NCBI RefSeq assembly: GCF_030813245.1
Contig: NZ_JAUSUA010000002.1
Coordinates: 1-64,000, forward strand
Direction of reading: 5' to 3'
Source of the DNA: Alkalicoccobacillus murimartini
Lineage (GTDB): Bacteria; Bacillota; Bacilli; Bacillales; Bacillaceae_D
DNA length: 64,000 nt
The notes under the pieces are model-generated. The model was not told the origin of the DNA, searched no databases, and saw only the letters and a list, made by a program, of their open reading frames with translations. The translations under genes were made by a program, and so were the position numbers. Shown one piece after another: positions 54,118 through 62,264 of this stretch. How positions within the stretch are numbered: the stretch's first letter is position 1; each line of letters starts with the position of its first letter.

Positions 54118-54795
54118 TTGTGAGGGTGGTTCTTGGTGGAACTGTGTGCTTTCTTGGTGCTGGGGTGGTTTCTTTTGGTAAGGGTCTTCTCTTCTTGGTA
54201 GATCCCTATGTTGCTTGGTGCTTGAGCGTTTTCTCTTGGTAAGGGTCTTCTCTTCTTGGTAGGTCCCTGTGTTGCTTGGTGCTGGTGCGTTTCCTCTTGG
54301 TAAGGGTCTTCTCTTCTTAGTAGATCTATGTGCTTCTTGGTACTTGAGCGTTTCCTCTTGGTAAGCTCTCTTTTCGTGGTAAATCTTCATCCTTCTTGCT
54401 GCTTGAGCGTTCCGTCTTGGAAAGGGCCTTCTCTTCTTGGTAGATCTCCATGTTTCTTGATGCTAGAGCATTTCCCCTTGATAAAGACCTTCTCTCCTTG
54501 GTATATCTCCATACTTCTTGGTGCTCAAGCATTCGCTCTTGATAAGATCTCTCTCTTCTTGATAGATCTCCGTACTTCTTGGTACTTGAGCGGTTCCTCT
54601 TGATAAGCTCTCTCTTCTTGATGAATCTCCGTATTTCTTGGTGCCGGAGCACTTCCCCTTGATAAAGGTTCTTCTCTTCTTGATATTTCATCATACTTCT
54701 TGGTGCTTGAGCCTTTCCTTCTAAGTAGGCTCATTCTTCTTGATAAAATCCCATACTTCCTGACCCAAGAGCACCTCATCTTTAATAAGATACCT
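54118..54795 (-). repeat. Repeat array B: units every 20-21 bp in 61-bp triplets
   Basis: About 680 bp between mqnE and dapF. On the + strand the core reads CTTGGTR or CTTGATR (that is, TAYCAAG or CACCAAG on the - strand). TTG of the core occurs at 54133, 54154, 54175, 54195, 54215, 54236, 54256, 54276, 54297, 54317, 54337, 54358 and onward to about 54740, with steps 20, 20, 21. Three sub-types of unit alternate, so the sequence itself repeats every 61 bp (54236-54297-54358; 54417-54478-54539-54600). The reverse-strand frames that stay open show Gln/Glu/Lys/Arg-rich pseudo-heptads but switch frame and lack SDs. Non-coding by my reading; same orientation as array C. Confidence 0.9.
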
Positions 54796-54805
54796 CAGTT
54801 CGAGC

Positions 54806-55654
54806 TTATAAAAGCCATTCCCCCTCAAAAATAGTCTCTGCTGCGCCATTCATTAACACATCGCCATTTTCTAACCAGGTAATCATTAAATCTCCACCTA
54901 ACAAATGGACGGTGATTTCTTTGCCTCGTTGCGAGTGTCCGTTTAAAATGGACGCCACAGCAGCAGCGCATGCTCCCGTTCCACATGCTTGTGTAATGCC
55001 TGTTCCACGTTCCCAAACCCGAAAGTGTAGCTCATCGTTAGTAACAACTTCTACATACTCCACATTCACCCATTCCGGGAAGCGTTCGTGCTTCTCTAAC
55101 GCTGGACCTACTTCGTATAGAGGAATGTTTTCAATATCCTCTGTAAAAATAACAGCATGTGGATTTCCCATAGATACTGCCGTTAGCTTTATTTCCTTGT
55201 CCTGCAAAACAAAGGTTTCATTTACTACCTGATCCACTGCGGAACCACTCATAGGGATTTCGGCTCTACTCAATCGAGGAGCACCCATATTTATAGTGAC
55301 TGTGGGTACTTGGTTGTTCGCATCTGGATGAACCGTCGCCTCCACCAATCCACCTTTGGTTTCGATTTTAAATACTTTCTGATCAACATAGTTATGCTCG
55401 TAAGCGAACTTGGCCACACAGCGCAAACCATTTCCACAGTTCATCGCTTCCGATCCATCATTGTTAAAGACCCTCATGCTGACATCTGCTGAATCAGATG
55501 GCCCAATCAAGATCATCCCATCTGAACCAATGCCTTTATTCTTGTCCGCTAGTTTGACCGCCAACTCAGGCAATGTGTCTTCATCTAACGTTTCTTTAAA
55601 TAAATCAATATAAATATAGCTGTTTCCTAGTCCATGCATTTTCGTAAATTTCAT
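54806..55654 (-). CDS. dapF: Diaminopimelate epimerase
   Basis: 282 residues. The two catalytic Cys are in [16 protein letters not shown] (about 73) and [13 protein letters not shown] (about 223). It turns LL-DAP into meso-DAP for peptidoglycan and lysine. Start ATG 55652-55654 ([11 protein letters not shown]) with SD GGGAGG; a frame extension to 55690 is not supported. The ATG overlaps the stop of the upstream 82-codon gene by one base (TAATG), so they are translationally coupled. Repeat array B follows. Confidence 0.95.
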   Translation of the reverse strand: MKFTKMHGLGNSYIYIDLFKETLDEDTLPELAVKLADKNKGIGSDGMILIGPSDSADVSMRVFNNDGSEAMNCGNGLRCVAKFAYEHNYVDQKVFKIETKGGLVEATVHPDANNQVPTVTINMGAPRLSRAEIPMSGSAVDQVVNETFVLQDKEIKLTAVSMGNPHAVIFTEDIENIPLYEVGPALEKHERFPEWVNVEYVEVVTNDELHFRVWERGTGITQACGTGACAAAVASILNGHSQRGKEITVHLLGGDLMITWLENGDVLMNGAAETIFEGEWLL

Positions 55655-55902
55655 TATGAGCGATCCTCCCTCAACGACTGATTTGTCCAAAAGTAATCTT
55701 CATCCGCTTCAAGAATCGTTAACCTTGCGTGACAACAAGGTAAATTCAACTGCTTTTTGATTCCTTCCTTCGCTTCTTCTAAATCCCTTATTTTCATATG
55801 AGTTAAGACTTGATCCTCACCACAGAAAGGACATTCATGAAGGTATATATCTTGATATTGCTTTTCATAGGGCCATGAATTAGCAAAAGGGATAATTGAC
55901 AT
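55654..55902 (-). CDS. Hypothetical protein with CxxC, coupled to dapF
   Basis: 82 residues, with a CPFCGED knuckle (about 24) and a later CCHARL pair (about 56), suggesting a small metal-binding fold. Not recognised as a named family. SD GAAGGAGG precedes the ATG. Its stop overlaps the dapF start, so it belongs to the same operon; B. subtilis has a small gene (yutK region) near this spot, but I cannot equate them. Confidence 0.7.
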   Translation of the reverse strand: MSIIPFANSWPYEKQYQDIYLHECPFCGEDQVLTHMKIRDLEEAKEGIKKQLNLPCCHARLTILEADEDYFWTNQSLREDRS

Positions 55903-55978
55903 ACTATGCGGCCTCCTTCTTTAATTGCGCAAAAAAGCTTCTAGTCTCCGGCTAGAAGCAAGACGACGATCTATACAG

Positions 55979-56215
55979 TTAAAACATTGGATTCTCTTCA
56001 AGAAAAACATATATATTGTTCACTAGCTCATCTGCCGTTTCACCCGACACATACTCACCATTTACGAGAGCAAATGGTTCCATAGCACAGGCGCCGCAGT
56101 GGCTTAAACATCCATAATCTAATATATCCAAGTTAGGATCTTTTTCAAGCTGTTCCATCGCACCTTGAGACACACTCGCAAGATTGCTGAAACAGAACTC
56201 TATAATTGGTCTCAT
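55979..56215 (-). CDS. yuzB: YuzB-like protein (DUF1450)
   Basis: 78 residues, DUF1450: [21 protein letters not shown] at the N-terminus and [22 protein letters not shown] in the middle, with four conserved cysteines laid out as in small thioredoxin-like ferredoxins. Function unknown; B. subtilis yuzB lies beside yutJ (an NDH-2 paralogue), exactly as here. SD is close to the ATG (GAGGTGAAGAC). Confidence 0.85.
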   Translation of the reverse strand: MRPIIEFCFSNLASVSQGAMEQLEKDPNLDILDYGCLSHCGACAMEPFALVNGEYVSGETADELVNNIYVFLEENPMF

Positions 56216-56296
56216 GTCTTCACCTCAAATTCTACCTATAGACTACCTTTTAGGAAAAAAGAAGTCAATGAAGAGTCACTACTTGACAGATTAACC

Positions 56297-56325
56297 TTGT
56301 TTTCTACATGAATGGTCGGTATAAT
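56297..56325 (+). promoter_or_regulatory. Sigma-A promoter of the TetR-NDH2 gene
   Basis: -35 TTGTTT (56297-56302), -10 TATAAT (56320-56325), spacing 17. Confidence 0.8.
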
Positions 56326-56329
56326 TTGA

Positions 56330-56347
56330 AAATGACCGGGGTCATTT
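56330..56347. promoter_or_regulatory. Palindromic operator at the TetR-NDH2 promoter
   Basis: AAATGACCGGGGTCATTT: two perfect 8-base arms around GG, starting 4 bases after the -10 box and covering the transcription start. A TetR dimer bound here would block transcription; a weaker related half (AATGGTCGG) overlaps the -10 region. Confidence 0.75.
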
Positions 56348-56361
56348 AAGGAGAGAGGCAA

Positions 56362-57999
56362 GTGAAACAGAAAGTAAAAAAAGTCGAAACAAAGGAACGA
56401 ATTGAAAACGCTGCATTATCACTTTTTCGGGAAAAAGGGTTTGATCGAACTACGGTTCAAGAGATTACAACTTTAGCACATGTTGCCAAAGGAACTTTTT
56501 TTAATTACTTTCCGACAAAAGAATCCATTATGCACTCCTTAGCGAAAGAACGACTTTCGGGTGTCATGAGGCATATTCAACAATACCCTCAAAATCAATT
56601 GCAGCTTTCCAGACGCATTCATTCCTATTTATATTTTATCTTAAACGATTATGACCAACATCCAACGCTGACCATTCAGATCTGGCGCTTTGTCTTAGAT
56701 GACGAGCAGCTACTTCTATCACATTGGAGAGAAATCATTCAAGCTGCGATTGTTCGCGAAGAGCTTTTGCCTGACACAGTTGTTGATCTCTGGTCACATA
56801 TTATTCATTCCCATGTTTCATACGGTATTCACCTGTACTCTAAAGAACCCACACGCACACAATTACTGAATCGCGTAATGACTTTGGTCGATGCAAGCTT
56901 ATCAGCCATTACTGCGAAAAGGAGTTCACCTAAAATGGAAAAACTAGTTATTCTCGGTGCCGGTTACGGTGGTATGCGTGTCATGCAACGCCTTCTACCC
57001 AATGACCTTCCAGAAAATGTAGAAATTACGTTAATTGACCGCTTACCCTACCACTGTCTGAAAACTGAATATTATGCTCTAGCTGCTGGGACTGCCGCTG
57101 ATCATCACTTACGCGTGGCATTCCCCGAGGACTCTCGCTTAAAGATAACCTACGCTAACGTCAAAGCTGTTCAGCTTGAAGAGAAATCTGTTTTGCTCGA
57201 AAGCGGTGAATCCATTCCTTACGATAAACTTATTGTTGGACTTGGATGTGAGGACAAATATCACGGAGTTCCTGGTGCCAAAGAGCACGCTTATGGCATT
57301 CAAACCATGGGGGCCACACGAAAAACCTATGAAGCCATAAATAATGTTCGACCTGAAGGCGTAGTTTCCATTGTAGGTGGTGGCTTAAGTGGAGTCGAAT
57401 TAGCAAGCGAACTTCGAGAAAGCCGACCTGACTTGACCATAAAATTATTTGACCGTGGGGAGATCATCCTCTCTGCTTTTCCACGAAAGCTTAGTACCTA
57501 TGTACAAGGATGGTTCCTTGAACACGGTGTTGAAATTATTAATAAATCGAACATTACCAAAGTTGAACCAGATGCGATCTATAATCATGACGATCGAATT
57601 GAAGCAGATGCTGTCATCTGGACAGCCGGAGTTCAACCTGTTGATGTCGTTAGAAATCTAGACGTCGCAAAAGATTCTTCAGGCCGTGTCGAGCTCACAC
57701 CACAACATTTTCTTCCTAATAATGAAGATGTATTTATCGTTGGTGACTGTGCGAGCCTGCCTCATGCACCAAGCGCCCAATTAGCAGAGGGGCAGGCCGA
57801 ACAAATCGTTCAGATGCTGAAATTACAGTGGAAGGGCGAAACGTTACCCGAACAGCTACCAAAAATTAAGCTGAAGGGTGTACTAGGATCTCTAGGCAAG
57901 AAGCACGGATTCGGACTCATGGGCGAGCGAACATTACTCGGACGAGTTCCCCGCGTTCTTAAAAGCGGCGTGCTCTGGATGTACAAATATCATTCCTAA
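56362..57999 (+). CDS. TetR regulator fused to type II NADH dehydrogenase (YutJ-like)
   Basis: 545 residues. Residues ~1-190 are a complete TetR protein (HTH: RIENAALSLFREKGFDRTTVQEITTLAHVAKGTFFNYFPTKE, about 12-52; helical ligand domain after). From residue 192 a complete NDH-2 begins: [31 protein letters not shown] (about 330), VFIVGDCASL (about 455), as in B. subtilis YutJ, which stands alone at ~355 residues. The frame is continuous. An internal ATG (56935) has SD GAAAAGGAG 10 bases upstream, so a separate NDH-2 may also be made. GTG start behind AAGGAGAG. The palindrome on the promoter fits autoregulation, possibly by NADH or quinone state. Confidence 0.9.
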   Translation: MKQKVKKVETKERIENAALSLFREKGFDRTTVQEITTLAHVAKGTFFNYFPTKESIMHSLAKERLSGVMRHIQQYPQNQLQLSRRIHSYLYFILNDYDQHPTLTIQIWRFVLDDEQLLLSHWREIIQAAIVREELLPDTVVDLWSHIIHSHVSYGIHLYSKEPTRTQLLNRVMTLVDASLSAITAKRSSPKMEKLVILGAGYGGMRVMQRLLPNDLPENVEITLIDRLPYHCLKTEYYALAAGTAADHHLRVAFPEDSRLKITYANVKAVQLEEKSVLLESGESIPYDKLIVGLGCEDKYHGVPGAKEHAYGIQTMGATRKTYEAINNVRPEGVVSIVGGGLSGVELASELRESRPDLTIKLFDRGEIILSAFPRKLSTYVQGWFLEHGVEIINKSNITKVEPDAIYNHDDRIEADAVIWTAGVQPVDVVRNLDVAKDSSGRVELTPQHFLPNNEDVFIVGDCASLPHAPSAQLAEGQAEQIVQMLKLQWKGETLPEQLPKIKLKGVLGSLGKKHGFGLMGERTLLGRVPRVLKSGVLWMYKYHS

Positions 58000-58011
58000 T
58001 GAACTATATTC

Positions 58012-58050
58012 AAAAGGCGAGAGCATCTTGAGATGCCCTCGCCTTTTTTG
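58012..58050 (+). terminator. Terminator of TetR-NDH2 gene
   Basis: Stem AAAAGGCGAG(A)GCATCT / AGATGC(C)CTCGCCTTTT with T6. Confidence 0.92.
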
Positions 58051-58059
58051 GTGTCAATA

Positions 58060-59165
58060 GAGTTTGGAGCCTTGATTTCAAACCTAGATCAGGATCGCTC
58101 TTGATATGTGTGATTTCTCTCTTGCTAAAATTCGCTTGGCTCTTTGTATAGTGGTCTAGCTCTTGGCCTTTCCTGATTGAGCTTGGTATTTTCATCTTCT
58201 CTCTTGATATCCAGTGCTCGCTCTTGGTCTTTTCAGTCTAGGCTTGGTGTTTCCGTGTTCTCTCTTGATGCCGGTCTTCCGCTCTTTCTAAATCCAGATC
58301 CTTCTTGATATCCCGCTGCTCTCTCTTCGTATCTCATACACCCTTATTTAAATCGAAAAATGAACATTTTTCTTCCTTACATCTCTTGATTTAAGAACTA
58401 AATCAGGACCGGTCTTGATATGTATGATTTCCCTCTTACTAAACATTGCATGGCTCTTTGTATAGAGATCCGGATCTTGGTCTTTCCAGAATGAGCTTGA
58501 TGTCACAATGTTCTCTCTTGATATCCAGTGCTCGCTCTTAGTGTTTCCAGTCTCGGCTTGGTGTTTCCGTGTTCTCTCTTGATACCGCTCTCCAGCTCTT
58601 TCTAAATCCAGATCCTTCTTGATAGCCCGCTGCTCTCTCTTCGTACCTCACCCATCCTTATTCAAATCGAAAAATGAACATTTTTCTTCCTTACATCTCT
58701 TGATTTCAAACCTTAATTAAGATCGCTCTTGATATGTTAAATTCCTTCTTACTAAACATCGCATGGCTCTTTGTATGGAGGTCTGGCTCTTGGCATTTCC
58801 TGATTCAGCTTGGTATTTTCCTCTTCTCTCTTGATATCCAGTCCTCGCTCTTGGTCTTTCCAGTCTCAGCTTGGTGTTTCCGTGTTCTCTCTTGATATCG
58901 AACTCTAGCTCTTTCTAAATCCTAAATCAAGATCGCTCTTGATAAATTTAATTCCCTCTTACTAAATCCCGCATGGCTCTTTGTATCAACTTCTGGCTCT
59001 TGGTCTTTCCTGATCCAACTTGGTATCGCCACGTTCTCTCTTTATATCCACTGCCAGCTCTTGGTATTTCCGTTCTCGGCTTGGTGTCCCCTCATTTTCT
59101 CTTAACACCCCGCACACGCTCTTACTAAATCCCGTTCTATCTTGATATCCAACTTTTCCTCCAAC
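58060..59165 (-). repeat. Repeat array C: ~20.3-bp units, same family as A and B
   Basis: About 1.1 kb between the TetR-NDH2 gene and yuzD. + strand core CTCTTGATA, CTCTTGGTC or GCTTGGTGT (- strand TATCAAGAG, ACCAAGAGC). Core TTG or its variant occurs at 58101, 58122, 58144, 58163, 58183, 58204, 58224, 58244, 58265, 58285, 58305 and 58326, again giving 61 bp per three units (58204-58265-58326; 58183-58244-58305). No SD or coding signal; the long frames differ from copy to copy. Towards 58900 a copy is shortened and the palindromic block is missing. Confidence 0.9.
58356..58685 (-). repeat. Higher-order repeat of 314 bp in array C, marked by a palindrome
   Basis: AAAAATGAACATTTTT starts at 58356 and 58670 (314 bp apart). 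Both are preceded by CTTATT(T/C)AAATCG and followed by CTTCCTTACATCTCTTGATTT. Block type and spacing match the 315-316 bp unit of array A although the rest of the sequence differs. Confidence 0.88.
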
Positions 59166-59166
59166 A

Positions 59167-59198
59167 CAAAAACCCCTCATCCAAAACAAGGGGTTTTC
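59167..59198 (-). terminator. Terminator of yuzD
   Basis: Stem AACCCCT / AGGGGTT with 11-base loop; T-rich on the - strand. Confidence 0.7.
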
Positions 59199-59210
59199 AT
59201 CCAATGTGAT

Positions 59211-59522
59211 TTAAAGAGCCGCTTCAAGCTTGGCAGAAACGGTTTTAAGATTTGGATTTCCTTCTGCTATGACTTCACCGTTTAGTACAACGAGTGGGTA
59301 AAAATATTCGTCGTTTAAGATGGCTTCGGCAAAGGATTCCTGTTCTTCTCCTTTTGGTTGTTCTATATCTACGTAAAGAACGGTTAGGCCTGCTTCTGGG
59401 AATTTTCTTATCAAGGCAGCTTCTAGCCATTCCTTTGTTTCTAATGCGCTTGGTAAATGTACGCAACTTGCACACTTTTGTTCGGCACCATATACGGTCA
59501 TTGTGATTCCGATTATCCTCAC
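59211..59522 (-). CDS. yuzD: YuzD-like protein (DUF1462)
   Basis: 103 residues with a thioredoxin-like layout: MTVYGAEQKCASCVHLPSALET (CxxC at about 17-20), LTVLYVDIEQP, EYFYPLVVLNGEVIAEGNPNL. B. subtilis YuzD has the same motifs and lies divergent from yutI, as here; a link to Fe-S metabolism is likely but unproven. GTG 59520-59522 follows AAAGGAGAGG; the ATG of MTVYG has no good SD. Confidence 0.88.
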   Translation of the reverse strand: MRIIGITMTVYGAEQKCASCVHLPSALETKEWLEAALIRKFPEAGLTVLYVDIEQPKGEEQESFAEAILNDEYFYPLVVLNGEVIAEGNPNLKTVSAKLEAAL

Positions 59523-59701
59523 ACCCTCTCCTTTGCAGATTACATAAAAAAGAGAGAACATTCAATAAAAGAATCTTCAAAGTTGGCTTGATTTCAAGGT
59601 TTTATTGCCTTACTTGAGAACATTTCTCGAAAAATCATTCAGGATGATGGATTTTTTTCGTTCAGACGATTATAATAGGGGCTAGAAAGGAGTGTTGACC
59701 C

Positions 59702-59941
59702 ATGGAAACAAGTACTGACATGTTAGAAGAAGTACAAGAAGTATTGGAGAAGCTTCGTCCTTTTTTACTTCGTGATGGTGGAGATGTTGAGCTAGTAGGA
59801 ATTGAAGATGGAATTGTTCGCGTTCGTCTTTTAGGCGCTTGCGGATCATGCCCAAGTTCAACGATCACCCTGAAAGCTGGAATCGAACGCGCGCTTCTTG
59901 AGGAAGTGCCGGGAGTAAAAGAGCTAGAGCAAGTATTTTAA
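59702..59941 (+). CDS. yutI: NifU C-terminal-like Fe-S scaffold (YutI)
   Basis: 79 residues: [39 protein letters not shown], with the cluster-binding C-G-S-C motif at about 47-50. Nfu-type scaffold or carrier for Fe-S clusters. SD AAAGGAG lies 9 bases before the ATG. Divergent from yuzD; terminator follows. Confidence 0.94.
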   Translation: METSTDMLEEVQEVLEKLRPFLLRDGGDVELVGIEDGIVRVRLLGACGSCPSSTITLKAGIERALLEEVPGVKELEQVF

Positions 59942-59949
59942 TAAAGATG

Positions 59950-59984
59950 AAACGCCTGGTCTATATAGACCAGGCGTTTTTTTT
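59950..59984. terminator. Bidirectional terminator between yutI and SplA-like gene
   Basis: Stem AAACGCCTGGTCTA / TAGACCAGGCGTTT with A- and T-runs. Confidence 0.92.
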
Positions 59985-59986
59985 GA

Positions 59987-60217
59987 TTACATCATAAACT
60001 GATCGTATAGTTGTTCAGCTGATTCATAGGTTGCAAAGATGGCATCGTCTTCTTCAATCGGATGGTAATAATCGTAGAGAAGCAAAGACAATACAGATGG
60101 GTCCATCGGATCTCTCGCGATTGTAGCTTCTTGAATCGTCGCTACAGTTGGTGTGTGTGGATTCCTGTAGATAATATAAACGGACTGCCCTTCGTATAAG
60201 CTATTTACATCTAACAT
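59987..60217 (-). CDS. SplA-like small regulator
   Basis: 76 residues resembling SplA, the small regulator of the spore photoproduct lyase operon: LYEGQSVYIIYRNPHTPTVATIQEATI (about 5-32) and LSLLLYDYYHPIEEDDAIF (about 43-60). In B. subtilis splA precedes splB; here it stands alone between yutI and thrB, so its target is unclear. ATG 60215-60217 lies 8 bases after GGAGG; the GTG nine bases earlier lies within the SD. Confidence 0.75.
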   Translation of the reverse strand: MLDVNSLYEGQSVYIIYRNPHTPTVATIQEATIARDPMDPSVLSLLLYDYYHPIEEDDAIFATYESAEQLYDQFMM

Positions 60218-60287
60218 CTCAACCACCTCCAGCCTATTTGAGTTCAGCCGTAGTATATGCAGATATTATGTAAATATTCCTAATACG

Positions 60288-61199
60288 TTAATCGAGTGAA
60301 CGATTAGTTAATTGGACACCGTCTGGAGCAGGGCTTAGTACATCAATTTCAACTTCGCCAAATGCCAACCTCATTTTTTCGGATACTTGTTTTCCATCGC
60401 CTTGTTTCGTGATACAAAGTATGGTTGGTCCGGCTCCACTTAAGGCTGCCCCATAAATATCTTCTTCGCTTGCAGCATAGGTTAATACTTTATCCAATAT
60501 AGGAATTAATTGTTTCCGATAAGGCTGATGGTACAAATCCTCGCCCATCATCTCACCTGCTAACTCCCAATTATTAGTCAAGACAGCTGCGGTCAACATG
60601 TTACCAATGCTTCCTGCCTGTACAGCCTTTGCAAAAGGAAGTTCAGCTGGTAGAACATTTCGAGCTGTTTTAGTCATCACTTCTTCTTTTGGAATGATAC
60701 AGACTAAATCAAGCTTTGGAACGCCTGCAGGAATAACTCTGGTAAACGCGTCACTATGTGTACCGATGACTAAACCTCCGTACACAGAGGCTGCTACGTT
60801 ATCAGGATGACCTTCCCATAAACTTGCGATACGTACTTTTTCCTCGTTTGAAACTGCTTCCGTATGAAAATAACAACCAAGCTCAATACCTGCTACGATT
60901 GCCGCCGCACTGCTCCCAAGTCCACGTGCTAATGGAATGTTACTTGTCATCTCCACTTGGCATGGGGGAATACGTATGCCGAATAATTGTCCGACATATT
61001 TAGCGACTTCACATACAAGATTGTCTTCACCTGGTGGAATACCCACCAAGTCAGCTGAATGTGAATGAAACGACCATGATTTTGCAGTGCGCACGTCTAG
61101 CTCCAGGTATCTACTAACAGCCATTCCGATTGAATCAAACCCAGGTCCCAGATTAGCGGTACTGCCTGGAACCTTGATTAAAAAGGATGATTCGCTCAT
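60288..61199 (-). CDS. thrB: Homoserine kinase
   Basis: 303 residues, GHMP kinase: motif 1 VPGSTANLGPGFDSIGMAV (about 9-27), motif 2 NIPLARGLGSSAAAIVAGIELG (about 88-110), motif 3 YGAALSGAGPTILCI (about 250-264). Phosphorylates homoserine for threonine synthesis. Its ATG overlaps the thrC stop by one base (TAATG). Last gene of hom-thrC-thrB. Confidence 0.96.
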   Translation of the reverse strand: MSESSFLIKVPGSTANLGPGFDSIGMAVSRYLELDVRTAKSWSFHSHSADLVGIPPGEDNLVCEVAKYVGQLFGIRIPPCQVEMTSNIPLARGLGSSAAAIVAGIELGCYFHTEAVSNEEKVRIASLWEGHPDNVAASVYGGLVIGTHSDAFTRVIPAGVPKLDLVCIIPKEEVMTKTARNVLPAELPFAKAVQAGSIGNMLTAAVLTNNWELAGEMMGEDLYHQPYRKQLIPILDKVLTYAASEEDIYGAALSGAGPTILCITKQGDGKQVSEKMRLAFGEVEIDVLSPAPDGVQLTNRSLD

Positions 61200-62263
61200 T
61201 AGCCTGTCACACCTTGTTTAAGGTGAGCAAGGAAGGCTTCTTTTTCGTTTGGAAGCAGTGTTGGTTTAACCTTCACGCTCTCAATGGCTGTGGCTGGATC
61301 TTTTAATCCATTACCTGTCAGCACGCAGACAACCTTAGATCCTGGCTTGATTTCACCTGAATCAATCTGTTTCTTTAGACCTGCAAGGGATGCAGCTGAA
61401 GCCGGTTCGGCAAATACGCCTTCTTTTGTAGCTAATGTTTGATACGCTTCAATAATTTCCTCATCTGTTACAAAGTCAATCTTACCGTTCGACTCGTTTA
61501 CTGCTGAAATTGCCTTATCCCAGCTAGCAGGATTTCCGATACGAATGGCTGTAGCAATGGTTTCAGGTTCTTCGATGATCTCGTCTCGAACAATAGCCGC
61601 TGCCCCTTCCGCTTCAAACCCTCTCATTTGCGGAAGTCCAGTGCCTTTTGCTTCATGATACTCTTTGAAGCCTTTCCAGTATGCCGTAATGTTTCCGGCG
61701 TTCCCTACTGGAATACATAACACATCTGGCGCTTGTCCTAGAGCATCACATACTTCGAAAGCCGCCGTTTTTTGACCTTCAATTCGGTAAGGGTTCACTG
61801 AATTTACAAGTGTAATCGGCTCAACCTCGCTGATTGCACGCACAATCTCTAGGGCGTGATCAAAGTTTCCTTTAATCTCTAGCACCTCAGCTCCATACAT
61901 GACGGCCTGTGCTAACTTCCCAAGAGCGATCTTGCCTTCTGGAATTACTACGATACAACGAAGCCCTGCGCGCGCGCCGTATGCTGCAGCTGCTGCTGAG
62001 GTGTTACCTGTAGAAGCACAAATGATGGCTTTGCTGCCTTCTTCTTTGGCTTTAGCAACGGCCATGACCATGCCTCGATCTTTAAATGATCCAGTAGGAT
62101 TAGCGCCCTCGTATTTGACGTGAATATCTACGCCCCATTCCTTAGAAAGCCTCTCTAACGGTACAAGTGGTGTATTCCCTTCCGATAACGATAGAGATGG
62201 TGTATCTTCTGAGACAGGCAGATATTCCTGATATTCTTTAATAAGACCCTTCCAGCTACTCAT
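61199..62263 (-). CDS. thrC: Threonine synthase
   Basis: 354 residues, PLP fold type II. Catalytic Lys in [16 protein letters not shown] (about 58-62), phosphate loop in [20 protein letters not shown] (about 82) and [16 protein letters not shown] (about 185). It turns phosphohomoserine to threonine. ATG 62261-62263 follows GGGGGAAAT; it starts 1 base after the hom stop. Confidence 0.96.
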   Translation of the reverse strand: MSSWKGLIKEYQEYLPVSEDTPSLSLSEGNTPLVPLERLSKEWGVDIHVKYEGANPTGSFKDRGMVMAVAKAKEEGSKAIICASTGNTSAAAAAYGARAGLRCIVVIPEGKIALGKLAQAVMYGAEVLEIKGNFDHALEIVRAISEVEPITLVNSVNPYRIEGQKTAAFEVCDALGQAPDVLCIPVGNAGNITAYWKGFKEYHEAKGTGLPQMRGFEAEGAAAIVRDEIIEEPETIATAIRIGNPASWDKAISAVNESNGKIDFVTDEEIIEAYQTLATKEGVFAEPASAASLAGLKKQIDSGEIKPGSKVVCVLTGNGLKDPATAIESVKVKPTLLPNEKEAFLAHLKQGVTG

Positions 62264-62264
62264 G

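Noticed and set aside
54067-54779. Overlapping - strand ORFs rich in Gln, Glu, Lys and Arg in array B
   Set aside because: They arise because the ~20.3-bp repeat contains few stops; the repeat motif moves from frame to frame (steps of 20, 20, 21), there is no SD, and the frames break differently in each part.
38700-59165. CRISPR arrays as explanation for the repeats
   Set aside because: Units are 20-21 bp and directly adjoining, without unique spacers of constant length, and no cas genes are nearby.
58060-59165. REP/BOX-like hairpin elements or mobile MITEs
   Set aside because: The cores are all in one orientation without inverted partners or terminal repeats, and no target duplication is visible.
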